NCBI RefSeq assembly: GCF_013868055.1
Contig: NZ_JACEOL010000007.1
Location: 1-64,000 of the forward strand
Direction of reading: 5' to 3'
Source of the DNA: Thermoactinomyces mirandus
GTDB lineage: Bacteria > Bacillota > Bacilli > Thermoactinomycetales > Thermoactinomycetaceae
DNA: 64,000 nucleotides
A program made the translations under genes and the position numbers. Positions 17,057-26,475 of the stretch are shown here, piece by piece (within the stretch, counting starts at the first letter, position 1; each line of letters starts with the position of its first letter). Below the pieces are notes generated by a model, which worked only from the letters and a program-made list of their open reading frames with translations, ran no database searches and was not told the origin of the DNA.

Positions 17057-17168
17057 AAATAATGACGGTTATTTTTGAAAGTGGTGTTTAGGCGGGATTG
17101 GTTGCATTCCCAAAACGTTTGGGATATATTCAGGGGGGAAGTTTTGGAGAAACGGGGGAGCTTGGGTC

Positions 17169-18554
17169 ATGCAACAAAACGTTTATGCAGTTATTTTGGC
17201 AGCGGGCAAAGGTAATCGTATGAAATCAAATAAACACAAAGTTCTGCACCCGATTTGCGGAAAACCGATCATTGACCATATCGTCGGTCAATTGAAAAAA
17301 TTGCAGACGGAAAAAACAATTTTGGTTGTCGGCTATCAGGGAGAAGCAGTCAAGGAGCACCTGAGCGGCCAGGTTGAATTTGTAGAACAGGAAGTTCAGC
17401 TGGGGACTGCCCATGCAGTCATGCAAGCGGGACCATTGTTGGAAAAAAAGGAAGGCATTACATTAGTGCTGAATGGAGACCATCCGCTGTTTACGGCTGA
17501 AACCTTTCAGAGGCTGATTGAGAAACACCGGGAATCAAAGGCGACTGCCACGGTATTAACAGCGGTCATGGATGATCCGACAGGATATGGACGGGTAATC
17601 CGGCAAGAGAACGGGCAAGTAGATCGCATTGTGGAACACAAGGATGCTACTGCTGCAGAAAGAGAAATTCATGAAATAAATACAGGTACTTATTGTTTTG
17701 ATAATCAAAAGCTGTTCTCCGCTCTTGCGCTGGTGAATAATGACAATGCACAGGGAGAATATTATTTGCCAGATGTGTTGTCTATTTTACGCGAGCAAGG
17801 AGAAGCGATTGGCGCGGAAATCATCCAGGATCTGCAGGAATCGTTTGGGATTAATGATCGTATCCAGCTTGCAGAAGCAGACAAAATCATGCGGGAGCGT
17901 TTGCTACGGGAACATATGCGAAACGGCGTGACCATTGTCGACCCTGCAAACACCTATATTGAAGCCGATGTAAAAATCGGTGCTGATACGGTTATTGAAC
18001 CGGGTGTTTTTTTACGGGGAAAAACGGTCATTGGAGAAAACTGCAAAATAGGTCCACAGGCGGATTTGAAAGATGTCAGGGTGGAAAGCGGCACGAGGAT
18101 CCGCTATGCAGTGATTGAGGACAGTGTCATTGGAGAAGAAGCAAAAGTAGGTCCTTATGTACTGATTCGCCCTGAAACGGAACTGGGGAACAAGACGAAA
18201 GTAGGCTGTTTTATTGATTTGAAGAAAGCCAAAATCAGCGATGGGACAAAGATCTCACATCTTGCCTATGTCGGGGATGCAGAGGTTGGCAGAAAAGTCA
18301 ATATTGGCTGCGGCGTGATTACAGTCAATTATGATGGCGTCAACAAACATAAAACAGTCATAAAAGACGAGGCCTTTGTCGGGTGCAATGTAAACTTGGT
18401 TGCCCCGGTGACTGTCGAGCAAGGGGCTTATGTGGCTGCAGGATCCACCATTACCAAAGATGTACCCATGAAAGCGCTGGCGATCGCTCGGGAACGCCAG
18501 ACAAACAAGCCCGATTATGTTGGAAAAATGAAGGATAAGCGTGCAAAGAAATGA
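17169..18554 (+). CDS. glmU: Bifunctional UDP-GlcNAc pyrophosphorylase / GlcN-1-P acetyltransferase
   Basis: Makes UDP-N-acetylglucosamine for cell wall synthesis. The N-terminal pyrophosphorylase domain has the signature [13 protein letters not shown]. The C-terminal half is a left-handed beta-helix of hexapeptide repeats ([36 protein letters not shown]) with the catalytic region [11 protein letters not shown]. The length is 461 residues, normal for the family. A gggggag site precedes ATG 17169. Its end overlaps the possible upstream start of prs. Confidence 0.97.
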   Translation: MQQNVYAVILAAGKGNRMKSNKHKVLHPICGKPIIDHIVGQLKKLQTEKTILVVGYQGEAVKEHLSGQVEFVEQEVQLGTAHAVMQAGPLLEKKEGITLVLNGDHPLFTAETFQRLIEKHRESKATATVLTAVMDDPTGYGRVIRQENGQVDRIVEHKDATAAEREIHEINTGTYCFDNQKLFSALALVNNDNAQGEYYLPDVLSILREQGEAIGAEIIQDLQESFGINDRIQLAEADKIMRERLLREHMRNGVTIVDPANTYIEADVKIGADTVIEPGVFLRGKTVIGENCKIGPQADLKDVRVESGTRIRYAVIEDSVIGEEAKVGPYVLIRPETELGNKTKVGCFIDLKKAKISDGTKISHLAYVGDAEVGRKVNIGCGVITVNYDGVNKHKTVIKDEAFVGCNVNLVAPVTVEQGAYVAAGSTITKDVPMKALAIARERQTNKPDYVGKMKDKRAKK

Positions 18555-18577
18555 ACATATTGGAGGAACAAATTTCT

Positions 18578-19525
18578 ATGTCTATGGTGAACTCTCGTTT
18601 GCAGGTATTTACTTGTAATTCCAATCCGGCACTCGCAAAAGCAATCTGTGATCATTTGGAAATTCCACTGGGTAATTCTCATGTGGGCAAGTTCAGTGAC
18701 GGGGAAATTCATGTAAAACTGGATGAAAGTGTACGGGGGTCGGATGTTTATGTGATCCAGTCCACTTGTGATCCGGTCAATCAGCATCTGATGGAACTGC
18801 TTGTATTTGTGGATGCGTTGCGCCGAGCCTCCGCGGGGATGATCAATGTCGTCATCCCGTATTACGGTTATGCACGCCAGGACCGCAAAACCCGGGCCAG
18901 GGATCCGATTACGGCAAAGCTGGTCGCCAATCTGATTGAAACGGCCGGTGCAGACCGGGTTATCACAATGGACTTGCATGCTACACAAATCCAGGGTTTC
19001 TTTAACATTCCTGTCGACCACCTCATGGGAGTGCCGATTTTGGCCGATTATTTCCGGGAAAAAGGATTGGATAACGTTGTCGTGGTTTCTCCCGACCACG
19101 GTGGGGTAATTCGTGCACGCCGGCTTGCGGAACGGCTGGAATCCCCCATTGCGATTATAGATAAAAGGCGGCCTGAGCCAAATGTGGCAGAAGTGATGAA
19201 CATTGTCGGGGATGTCAAAGGGAAAACGGCAATCATTATTGATGATATTATTGATACAGCAGGCACCATTACTCTTGCTGCCAATGCGTTGATTGAATAT
19301 GGGGCAAAAGAAGTATATGCATGCTGTACACATCCTGTCTTTTCCGGACCGGCCATTGAACGGATCCGCAATTCCCATATAAAAGAAATGGTTGTGACGG
19401 ACACAATTCCGCTGTCGGATGGCAAAAAAATCGATAAGGTGAAAGTACTCTCTGTGGCCAAGTTAATGGGTGAAGCAATTAGACGGGTGCATTTTGAACA
19501 GTCGGTCAGCAAACTGTTCGATTAA
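18578..19525 (+). CDS. prs: Ribose-phosphate pyrophosphokinase
   Basis: Synthesises PRPP from ribose-5-phosphate and ATP, feeding purine, pyrimidine, histidine and tryptophan synthesis. Motifs: [51 protein letters not shown], and the PRPP loop [16 protein letters not shown] 18578 is ten bases after ttggagga (18560-18567) and gives the usual [12 protein letters not shown]-type N-terminus; ATG 18551 lies upstream of that site. It directly follows glmU. Confidence 0.96.
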   Translation: MSMVNSRLQVFTCNSNPALAKAICDHLEIPLGNSHVGKFSDGEIHVKLDESVRGSDVYVIQSTCDPVNQHLMELLVFVDALRRASAGMINVVIPYYGYARQDRKTRARDPITAKLVANLIETAGADRVITMDLHATQIQGFFNIPVDHLMGVPILADYFREKGLDNVVVVSPDHGGVIRARRLAERLESPIAIIDKRRPEPNVAEVMNIVGDVKGKTAIIIDDIIDTAGTITLAANALIEYGAKEVYACCTHPVFSGPAIERIRNSHIKEMVVTDTIPLSDGKKIDKVKVLSVAKLMGEAIRRVHFEQSVSKLFD

Positions 19526-19602
19526 AGGGAACGGCAGGGTCCTGAAATTCATCTTTTTCACGGCCCTGTTAAAATGGTTTTCAAAAAAATAACAGGGAAA
19601 AG

Positions 19603-19628
19603 GTTTAGACTTTCCGAGAAAAGGATAT
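19603..19628 (+). promoter_or_regulatory. Sigma-B-like promoter of ctc
   Basis: GTTTAG (19603-19608) and GGATAT (19623-19628) with a 14-base spacer resemble the sigma-B consensus (GTTTAA, GGGTAT), one mismatch in each box. In B. subtilis ctc is a classical sigma-B gene. Whether this organism has sigma-B is not visible here. Confidence 0.5.
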
Positions 19629-19653
19629 ATTCCCTTTTAAAGAAAGGGGATAT

Positions 19654-20253
19654 ATGAATATGTCGAATGCCATTACAGCCAGCAAAAGGGAACAGACAGG
19701 ATCTCTCAATGCTTTGAGACGTGATGGGAAAATTCCTGCTGTTTTGTATGGAAAAGGGATCACCCCGCAGTTGTTGACTGTCAGGGAAAATGAGGCGCAA
19801 AAGGGAATTGAACTGAACAGCTTCATTGATCTGAAAGTGAATGGTCAGACCCACCGAGTAATGGTTCGAGACATCCAGAAAGATCCGATCAAGTCCTCTC
19901 TGTTGCATATTGATTTTTTGAAAGTGGAAATGAATCATCCTTTGGAAGCGGAGGTTTCGATTCGCCTGACCGGTGAAGCACCTGGTGTGAAAGGGGGCGG
20001 CGTCCTGCAGCACCAATTGCGTTCCGCTGTTGTGAAAGCATTGCCATCCAGTATTCCGGAAGTTTTGGAGGCAAATGTATCGTCACTTCAAATTGGAGAT
20101 TCTGTCACGGTGGAGGACTTGAAAATACCGGAGGATGTGGAACTTCTCCATATCACTCCCGAAACCGTAATTGCCTCTGTGGTACCTCCGGCAAAGGCCG
20201 AGGAGGAAACGGAAGAGACTGAAGAACTTTCAGATACAGATAAAACGGAGTAA
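19654..20253 (+). CDS. ctc: Ribosomal protein bL25 / general stress protein Ctc
   Basis: 5S rRNA-binding protein of the large subunit, of the long CTC type. The N-terminal L25 domain is seen in SLNALRRDGKIPAVLYGKG and VMVRDIQKDPIKSSLLHIDFL. The C-terminal TL5-like domain ends in an acidic tail (EEETEETEELSDTDKTE). It has 199 residues. ATG 19654 and ATG 19660 both fit the aaagggg site. It sits between prs and pth as in Bacillus, with a sigma-B-like promoter upstream. Confidence 0.93.
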   Translation: MNMSNAITASKREQTGSLNALRRDGKIPAVLYGKGITPQLLTVRENEAQKGIELNSFIDLKVNGQTHRVMVRDIQKDPIKSSLLHIDFLKVEMNHPLEAEVSIRLTGEAPGVKGGGVLQHQLRSAVVKALPSSIPEVLEANVSSLQIGDSVTVEDLKIPEDVELLHITPETVIASVVPPAKAEEETEETEELSDTDKTE

Positions 20254-20257
20254 AGGA

Positions 20258-20289
20258 AAAGGCGCAATCCGGACGGTTGCGCCTTTCAA
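20258..20289 (+). terminator. Terminator-like hairpin after ctc
   Basis: Perfect ten-base stem (aaaggcgcaa with ttgcgccttt) starting five bases after the stop codon. The T tract is only three bases long, so strength is uncertain. The 226 bases from here to pth hold no gene I can see. Confidence 0.65.
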
Positions 20290-20515
20290 ACTGCAATCTG
20301 TTCAGTTAACGGAAAGGTATAAATGGTGTATATTTTTAACCGGGGCACTGTCCGCTTTTCAGGAGATTTTAACAATACATTTTGCAAACGGTTTGGTTTA
20401 GGCACTTCTATGCCTGAAAGGTTGATATAACCGGGCTATTTTACGGTCTGTTGTACCTCAAATACAGCCTGAACGTAATACAATAAAAGCAAATCAGAAG
20501 CAGTGGAGGTAAGTC

Positions 20516-21082
20516 ATGAAACTGGTTGTAGGATTGGGAAACCCTGGTATGAAATATGCAAATACGCGGCACAACATTGGATTTTTTGTAATTGACCGTT
20601 TGAGTGAAAAATGGGGAATCCCTGTTAACAAGGAAAAATGGCGGGGTGAAACCGGCGAAGGATTTGTATATGGCGAAAAGGTGGTCTTGTTAAAGCCGAT
20701 GACCTATATGAATTTGTCGGGGGAATCGGTAAGGTCTGCGGTAGACTTCCTGAAGATCGACCTGGAAGAGGTCTGCGTGATTTATGATGATCTCGATCTT
20801 CCCCCCGGACAGATCCGGTTAAGATTAAAAGGAAGTTCAGGGGGCCATAACGGAATGAAATCTATTATCCACCATTTAGGGACGGATCAGTTCAAGCGGA
20901 TCAAGTTGGGAATCGGGCGTCCGCCAGGAAAGATGTCAGTCATCAATTATGTTCTTTCTTCCTTCGATAAGGAAGAGCTGGAACAAATTGCCGATGCTGC
21001 CGGGCGTGCGGCAGATGCAGTGGACAAGTGGCTGGAAACCAATTTTTTGCTGGCGATGAATCAGTATAATTCGCGCAAATGA
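20516..21082 (+). CDS. pth: Peptidyl-tRNA hydrolase
   Basis: Recycles tRNA by hydrolysing peptidyl-tRNA released from ribosomes. Motifs: VVGLGNPGMKYANTRHNIGF with the catalytic histidine, LLKPMTYMNLSGESV, YDDLDLPPGQIRLR and GGHNGMKSI. The length is 188 residues. The ribosome site is gtggagg. B. subtilis spoVC is the same gene; its position before fin and mfd is conserved. Confidence 0.96.
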   Translation: MKLVVGLGNPGMKYANTRHNIGFFVIDRLSEKWGIPVNKEKWRGETGEGFVYGEKVVLLKPMTYMNLSGESVRSAVDFLKIDLEEVCVIYDDLDLPPGQIRLRLKGSSGGHNGMKSIIHHLGTDQFKRIKLGIGRPPGKMSVINYVLSSFDKEELEQIADAAGRAADAVDKWLETNFLLAMNQYNSRK

Positions 21083-21176
21083 TCGTCTGAAGATCATGTA
21101 TGGCCATAGAGGTTTGCCGAATATTTTTTTTAAAGATGCCGATAATAGTAGTAAGTTAAAGTAGGAGGCATTATTT

Positions 21177-21407
21177 ATGGCCATACATTATATTTGCCGA
21201 CATTGTCAAAAATTGATCGGAAGAATTGATTCACCGCTGGTTACCGAGTCCCAACTGGGGTTTGATCAGTTGACCCCGGAGGAGCGGAAGGATATAATAA
21301 CCAATGATACAGAAGGAAATCAAGTGGTCAGAGTGACCTGTGAAACATGTCAGCAAGTGTTGGAAAAAGATCCCGAGCGGCTTTTACACCCGTCACTCTT
21401 TCATTGA
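21177..21407 (+). CDS. fin: Anti-sigma-F factor Fin
   Basis: Small zinc-binding protein (YabK) that inhibits sigma-F in the forespore and helps the switch to sigma-G. Four cysteines in two pairs are visible: ICRHC at the N-terminus and CETC near the C-terminus. The tail RLLHPSLFH is characteristic. It has 76 residues; the ribosome site is taggagg. Position between pth and mfd is conserved. Confidence 0.93.
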   Translation: MAIHYICRHCQKLIGRIDSPLVTESQLGFDQLTPEERKDIITNDTEGNQVVRVTCETCQQVLEKDPERLLHPSLFH

Positions 21408-21445
21408 AAATATGGTTGTTATTTTTCTGATTATAATGAAAAAAC

Positions 21446-21477
21446 GGCCTTGGCTGTTGCTAGCTAAGGCTTCTTTT
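21446..21477 (+). terminator. Intrinsic terminator between fin and mfd
   Basis: Stem gccttggct with agctaaggc (one wobble), followed by ttctttt. Confidence 0.75.
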
Positions 21478-21517
21478 CTATTGATCTGTGGACTTAGAAA
21501 AAGGGGAGGAGCATCAG

Positions 21518-24500
21518 TTGATACCGTTGATTCATATACTCAAACAGGACCAGGACTTTCAGTCAACAGTGGCTGGGGTGAAAGCCGGGCTGAAAGAGCA
21601 AATGGTAGCCGGTTTGACTGGAACGGCCCGTATGTTATATGCTGCGGCCTTGTATCGGGAAGTAAAGCGGCCGATTTTGCTGATCTGTCACAATTTAAAC
21701 CATGCACAGAAAGCGACTGAGGACCTGCAGGAAATTTTGCCGAAGGAAGAGGTGCTCCTGTATCCGGCCAATGAATTGGTAACCACGGAAGTTGCCTTGG
21801 CCGGGCAGGAAACTCTGGGAGAAAAAATTGAAGTGTTGACCCGTCTGGTGCAAGGGTTTATGGGAATCCTTGTGGTTCCTTTTTCAGGCATGCGCAAACT
21901 GTTCCTGCCGAAGAAAGTATTCAGGGACAGTTTCATTTCTCTGGAAGTGGGTCAGGAGCAGAAAATCGAGCCATTGATCGAACAATTTGTCGGTGTCGGA
22001 TACCAACGCACCGAAATGGTGGAAAAGCCCGGGGAATTTAGTGTGCGCGGAGGAATTGTCGATATTTACCCTGTCAATTTTGAAAATCCGATTCGAATGG
22101 AATGGTTTGATGATGAAGTTGACTCCATCCGCCCCTTTTCTGTGTCGGATCAACGATCGTTTGACAAGTGGAAAGAAGTTGTCATACCTCCGGCCAAAGA
22201 ACTGTTTGCCACCCCGGAACGGTTATACCAGGCGGGAGAAAAAGTGGAAAAACTGCTGGCTGAACGGTTAAGCGTTACCAAAGACACCGGATTGAAGGAA
22301 AAATTAAACCAATCGATTGGATATGAGATTGAACAGTTGAAAAACGGCACATATTTTACCGGAATATACAAGTATATCTCGCAAATTTATCAGGATTGCC
22401 AGAGTTTGTCAAATTATATGCCAAGAGACAGCCTGCTGGTTTTGGATGAACCGAACCGGATCATGGAAAGTGCCCGTCAGATGGAAAAAGAAGAAGGAGA
22501 ATGGCAGGTTGCCTTGCTGCAGCAAGGGGAATTTTTGCCTAAATTAAAAATTTCTCTTTCTTTTGAAGAAGTAATTATGAACAGGGAAAATCCGCGGATT
22601 CATCTTTCCCTGTTTATGCGGCAGATTCACGGGATCCAGCCGCAAAACGTGATTCAGATGATGTGCCGAAGCATGCAACAGTTTCATGGACAGATGCATG
22701 TCCTGAAAACGGAATGGGAACGTTGGAAAAAATCCCATTTCCGGGTGCTTTTTCTGACCAGCAATGAAGAGCGGATGAATCGTCTCGAACGGGTTCTTAG
22801 CGATTATGGGATGGAAGCAGGGAAAAATTTGTCGGGCCATGCTCCGCTTCCCGGCAAACCAACTATTTGTCTGGGAAATCTGCAAAATGGATTTGAAATG
22901 AATGGAATTCGTCTGGCGGTGATCACAGAAGGGGAAGTGTTCACCCAGAAACAACGCCGGACAAGACGTCATGTAAAATTGGACCATGTGGAGAAAATCA
23001 AGGATTACCAGGAGTTGAAGCCCGGTGATTACGTGGTTCATGTCAATCACGGGATCGGGAAATACCTTGGCATTGAAACGCTGGAAGTAAGGGGGATGCA
23101 TAAAGATTACCTGCATATACAGTATGCCGGTAATGACAAGCTGTATGTCCCTGTAGAGCAGATTGACCAAGTTCAAAAATATATCGGCGGAGAGGAAAAA
23201 GCACCGAAAATTTACAGTTTGGGCGGTAGCGAATGGAGTAAGGTAAAGAATAAAGTACGTTCTTCGGTTCAGGATATTGCGCAGGATTTGATTGAATTGT
23301 ATGCGAAGCGGCAATTTGCCAAAGGATATGCTTTTTCTAAGGACACCCCTTACCAAAAAGAATTTGAAGCCATGTTTCCGTATGAGGAGACTCCTGACCA
23401 ACTCCGTTCTGTGGAAGAAATAAAGAGGGATATGGAAAAAAGCCAGCCCATGGATCGGCTGTTGTGCGGAGATGTAGGATATGGAAAGACGGAAGTGGCC
23501 ATTCGCGCCACGTTCAAGGCAACAATGGATGGAAAACAGGTTGCCATTCTGGTTCCCACTACCATTCTCGCCCAACAGCATTATGAGACGTTTCGTGAGC
23601 GGTTTATTGACTTCCCGGTACAAATTGACGTGTTAAGCCGTTTTCGTTCCCGCAAACAGCAAAAACAGACGATCGAAGGGTTAAAAAACGGGACTGTCGA
23701 TATTGTCATAGGGACACACAGGCTGTTATCCAAAGACATTGTTTTTAAAGATTTGGGACTGCTCATTATCGATGAAGAACAGCGCTTTGGGGTGAAGCAT
23801 AAGGAGAAAATCAAAAAACTGAAGCATAATATTGATGTACTTACCCTGTCGGCGACTCCGATTCCGCGCACACTGCACATGGCCATGATGGGAGTCCGCG
23901 ACCTGTCAGTCATCGAGACACCTCCTGAAAACCGGTTCCCTGTCCAAACCTATGTCCTCGAATATTCCGGGGCCCTGGTGCGGGAAGCGGTTGAGCGGGA
24001 ACTGGCACGGGGAGGGCAAGTTTACTTCCTTTACAATCAGGTGCAGAACATTGAGCAAATGGCCGAACAGGTCCGGGTTTTGGTTCCTGAAGCGCGCATT
24101 GCGGTGGCTCATGGACAGTTGCCGGAATCGGAACTGGAAAAAGTTATGCTTGATTTTCTTGATGGAGAATATGATGTGCTGGTAAGCACAACCATTATTG
24201 AGACAGGAGTTGACATTCCCAATGTCAATACGCTGATCATCTACGATGCCGATAAAATGGGATTATCCCAGCTATACCAGCTGCGTGGCCGGGTGGGACG
24301 CTCCAACCGCATTGCCTATGCCTATTTTACTTATCAGCGGGATAAAGTGTTGACGGAAACGGCGGAAAAACGTTTAAAGGCGATCAAGGAGTTTACGGAG
24401 CTTGGTTCGGGTTTCAAGATCGTAATGCGCGACTTGTCCATTCGGGGGGCCGGCAATATTTTGGGCGCAGAACAACATGGACACATTGCGACCGTCGGTT

Positions 24501-25060
24501 TTGAGCTGTACAGCCAGATGTTGAAGGAAGCGATCGAGGAACTCAAGGGAGACAAAAAGAAAGAGGAGAACGCCGAACCGGCTATTGAATTGAGTGTTGA
24601 TGCGTATCTGCCAACGGAATACATCGGTGATGAAAAACAAAAAATTGAGCTTTATAAAAAAATCCGCGCTGTGTCCTCGTTAAATGAAGTGAGTGATCTG
24701 GAAGAGGAGATCGAAGATCGGTTTGGTGATTTGCCCGAGCCTGTCCAAATACTGTTGAAAATTGCCAAAATCAAGGCGTATGCCATTTCTTACGGAATTG
24801 AATCCATCGAGCAGAAAAGCGGGGATATTGTGATCACTTTAAAAGCGGATCAGACCCAACAGATCGACGGACAAAAACTGTTTCAGATCGCACAGGACTT
24901 CCCGGGAAAAATCCGCTTTTCCACAGGCAAAAAAATCGGGATTGTTTTCAAGACAAAAGAGTTGTCCCATAAACTTGCATTAGAAATGATTGAACAGTTT
25001 CTGATAAAATATAAAGACGTTCCCAAACCGAAAGGAGCCATTCAACATGCAGCTGATTAA
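21518..25060 (+). CDS. mfd: Transcription-repair coupling factor Mfd
   Basis: ATP-driven translocase that removes RNA polymerase stalled at lesions and recruits UvrA. A UvrB-like N-terminal region precedes the RNA-polymerase-interacting domain (DYVVHVNHGIGKYLGIETLEV, about residues 500-570). The SF2 helicase core follows with Walker A in DRLLCGDVGYGKTEVA, the DEEQRFG box and SATPIPRTLHMAMMG, and TRG-type motif NRIAYAYFTY. The length is about 1180 residues, normal for Mfd. TTG 21518 is seven bases from ggggagga; the frame also starts further up at 21488 without a site. Confidence 0.96.
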   Translation: MIPLIHILKQDQDFQSTVAGVKAGLKEQMVAGLTGTARMLYAAALYREVKRPILLICHNLNHAQKATEDLQEILPKEEVLLYPANELVTTEVALAGQETLGEKIEVLTRLVQGFMGILVVPFSGMRKLFLPKKVFRDSFISLEVGQEQKIEPLIEQFVGVGYQRTEMVEKPGEFSVRGGIVDIYPVNFENPIRMEWFDDEVDSIRPFSVSDQRSFDKWKEVVIPPAKELFATPERLYQAGEKVEKLLAERLSVTKDTGLKEKLNQSIGYEIEQLKNGTYFTGIYKYISQIYQDCQSLSNYMPRDSLLVLDEPNRIMESARQMEKEEGEWQVALLQQGEFLPKLKISLSFEEVIMNRENPRIHLSLFMRQIHGIQPQNVIQMMCRSMQQFHGQMHVLKTEWERWKKSHFRVLFLTSNEERMNRLERVLSDYGMEAGKNLSGHAPLPGKPTICLGNLQNGFEMNGIRLAVITEGEVFTQKQRRTRRHVKLDHVEKIKDYQELKPGDYVVHVNHGIGKYLGIETLEVRGMHKDYLHIQYAGNDKLYVPVEQIDQVQKYIGGEEKAPKIYSLGGSEWSKVKNKVRSSVQDIAQDLIELYAKRQFAKGYAFSKDTPYQKEFEAMFPYEETPDQLRSVEEIKRDMEKSQPMDRLLCGDVGYGKTEVAIRATFKATMDGKQVAILVPTTILAQQHYETFRERFIDFPVQIDVLSRFRSRKQQKQTIEGLKNGTVDIVIGTHRLLSKDIVFKDLGLLIIDEEQRFGVKHKEKIKKLKHNIDVLTLSATPIPRTLHMAMMGVRDLSVIETPPENRFPVQTYVLEYSGALVREAVERELARGGQVYFLYNQVQNIEQMAEQVRVLVPEARIAVAHGQLPESELEKVMLDFLDGEYDVLVSTTIIETGVDIPNVNTLIIYDADKMGLSQLYQLRGRVGRSNRIAYAYFTYQRDKVLTETAEKRLKAIKEFTELGSGFKIVMRDLSIRGAGNILGAEQHGHIATVGFELYSQMLKEAIEELKGDKKKEENAEPAIELSVDAYLPTEYIGDEKQKIELYKKIRAVSSLNEVSDLEEEIEDRFGDLPEPVQILLKIAKIKAYAISYGIESIEQKSGDIVITLKADQTQQIDGQKLFQIAQDFPGKIRFSTGKKIGIVFKTKELSHKLALEMIEQFLIKYKDVPKPKGAIQHAAD

Positions 25061-26057
25061 AAAATGGGTCGCCGGGGTTTTGACAATGATGTTACTATTG
25101 TCTGTAGCCATTGTTGGATGCAACGACGAGAACAAAAAAGAAGAAGCAAACAATGAGCAGAACCAGATGCAGCAATTCAAGCCGTTAAGCACGGAAAGCA
25201 AGAAAGTGATGGCTGAATACAAGGGAGGAAAAGTAATCGAGGGGGATTTGAACCGTTATATCAATATCATTGCATTTCTCGATCCCCAATTGGCATATAT
25301 GCTTGCTTCTGCCGAAGGCAATACGGAATTGAGGGTGGAACTGGCCAAGGAGTATGCATCCCGTCAATATATGCTGACGCAGATCAAAAACGATTCATCG
25401 TATGTTAAACAGGCAGATCAGACACTGAAAGAATTGGACGCAAGCATTAAGGGAAATGCTGCCCAGGCCCAGGCTCAGGGACAGGATACACCCAAATCCC
25501 TTGAAGAAGCCATCAAGGGCAAAGGATTTACCAGTGATGAACTGCGGCAGTTTTTTATTGAATATCACCGGGTAAACAGGTACTATGACGATCAGTTAAA
25601 AGGAAAAACCTATGATTACGTGAAGGTTCAGCATATTTTGGTCGCGATTAATGACGGAAGCCAGCAGGATCAGCCCAAGCGGACAGCAGATGATGCGAAG
25701 AAAAGGGCTGAAGAGGTAAAGAAAAAATTAAATGCTGGTGAGGACTTTTCCAAACTGGTAAAGGAGTATACGGATGACCCGGGTTCAAAAGAAACAAATG
25801 GCATCTATGAAGGGACACCGGATCAGTTTGTTCCTGAATTTGCCAAGGCATGCAGAGAATTGCCATTAAATCAGGTCAGCGCTCCCATCAAGACAGATTA
25901 TGGATACCATATCGTGAAAGTGTTGGATCGTGGTCAAAAACCGGTTGAAAAAGCTAATGAGCAAGTGAAGATGCAAAAACGGCAGGAAGTTTATGAACAG
26001 GTCGTCAAAGAGAAACTGGAATTCAAATCACTTCTTTCCGTTCCCCAAAAAGGTTAG
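25047..26057 (+). CDS. PrsA/SurA-like peptidyl-prolyl isomerase lipoprotein
   Basis: Predicted extracytoplasmic foldase. An N-terminal signal sequence ends in a lipobox (VAIVGC, cysteine near residue 25), then a SurA-like helical region and a parvulin (PpiC) domain from about residue 195 (VKVQHILVAIND, GGEDFSKLVKEYTDDPGS-like, YGYHIVKVLDR). The length is 336 residues. The gene overlaps the end of mfd by 14 bases, so translation is probably coupled. In B. subtilis the related yacD lies between hslO and cysK, a slot that is empty here. Substrates are unknown. Confidence 0.85.
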   Translation: MQLIKKWVAGVLTMMLLLSVAIVGCNDENKKEEANNEQNQMQQFKPLSTESKKVMAEYKGGKVIEGDLNRYINIIAFLDPQLAYMLASAEGNTELRVELAKEYASRQYMLTQIKNDSSYVKQADQTLKELDASIKGNAAQAQAQGQDTPKSLEEAIKGKGFTSDELRQFFIEYHRVNRYYDDQLKGKTYDYVKVQHILVAINDGSQQDQPKRTADDAKKRAEEVKKKLNAGEDFSKLVKEYTDDPGSKETNGIYEGTPDQFVPEFAKACRELPLNQVSAPIKTDYGYHIVKVLDRGQKPVEKANEQVKMQKRQEVYEQVVKEKLEFKSLLSVPQKG

Positions 26058-26124
26058 CGGGTTTTGCCAACAGAGCGAAATATTCAATTGTGACAATTCG
26101 GCCTCGGCAGGCCTGGTGTCACTG

Positions 26125-26190
26125 ACTGATTCCTTGCAGATGGAGACAGATGAATTCTGAAGAATTCTTCAAGGAATCAGTTTTTTTTTT
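26125..26190 (+). terminator. Strong intrinsic terminator after the foldase gene
   Basis: Twelve-base stem (actgattccttg with caaggaatcagt) enclosing a second small palindrome around gaattc, ending in ten T residues. Confidence 0.92.
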
Positions 26191-26194
26191 GTAA

Positions 26195-26365
26195 AACGAA
26201 CTGCAAGGAAGACGATTTTCAGAACTCTGTTCCGTCTCCGCCTTGCAAGAGAACGATTAAGGCGCTTCAGCATTTGATTTGTGGCGGCCTTGACCATCCT
26301 GCGCTCTAAAAAATCATATCCGCATACTTGGTCGACAAGCTCAGAGCCCCAAAGGGCTTTTTTTT
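26195..26365 (+). ncRNA. Candidate small RNA between prsA-like gene and spoVT
   Basis: This interval lies between two terminators and carries no coding frame. It begins with an inverted repeat: gcaagg and agacga near 26203-26215 pair with cgtct and ccttgc near 26236-26249. It ends with its own intrinsic terminator (agccc-caaa-gggct plus eight T, 26345-26365). The arrangement suits an independent small transcript, but I see no clear promoter, so this is a suggestion. Confidence 0.3.
26345..26365 (+). terminator. Second intrinsic terminator upstream of spoVT
   Basis: Short GC stem agccc with gggct, followed by eight T residues. No gene ends in the 150 bases before it. Confidence 0.8.
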
Positions 26366-26380
26366 ATGTAAATAACGATT

Positions 26381-26410
26381 GCATAATATTTTGGAAGAAG
26401 ATTAATACTA
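26381..26410 (+). promoter_or_regulatory. Sigma-G-like promoter of spoVT
   Basis: GCATA (26381-26385), 18-base spacer, AATACTA (26404-26410), one base from the sigma-G -10 consensus CATnnTA. In B. subtilis spoVT is transcribed by sigma-G in the forespore. Confidence 0.5.
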
Positions 26411-26475
26411 TGGTCGATAAAGAAATTTCAACCAGCAATTATAAAAATATATGAAGAAAGAGAGGAAATTATTTT

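Noticed and set aside
17029-17168. Riboswitch or ribozyme in the glmU leader
   Set aside because: The 140-base leader shows only promoter-like boxes; the glmS-type ribozyme belongs to another gene and no such core is present.
18515-19378. 287-codon reading frame antisense to prs
   Set aside because: Covered by prs with intact catalytic motifs; no ribosome site or family pattern.
22544-23623. 359-codon reading frame antisense to mfd
   Set aside because: Lies wholly inside mfd, which has clear motifs on the other strand; composition is that of a shadow frame.
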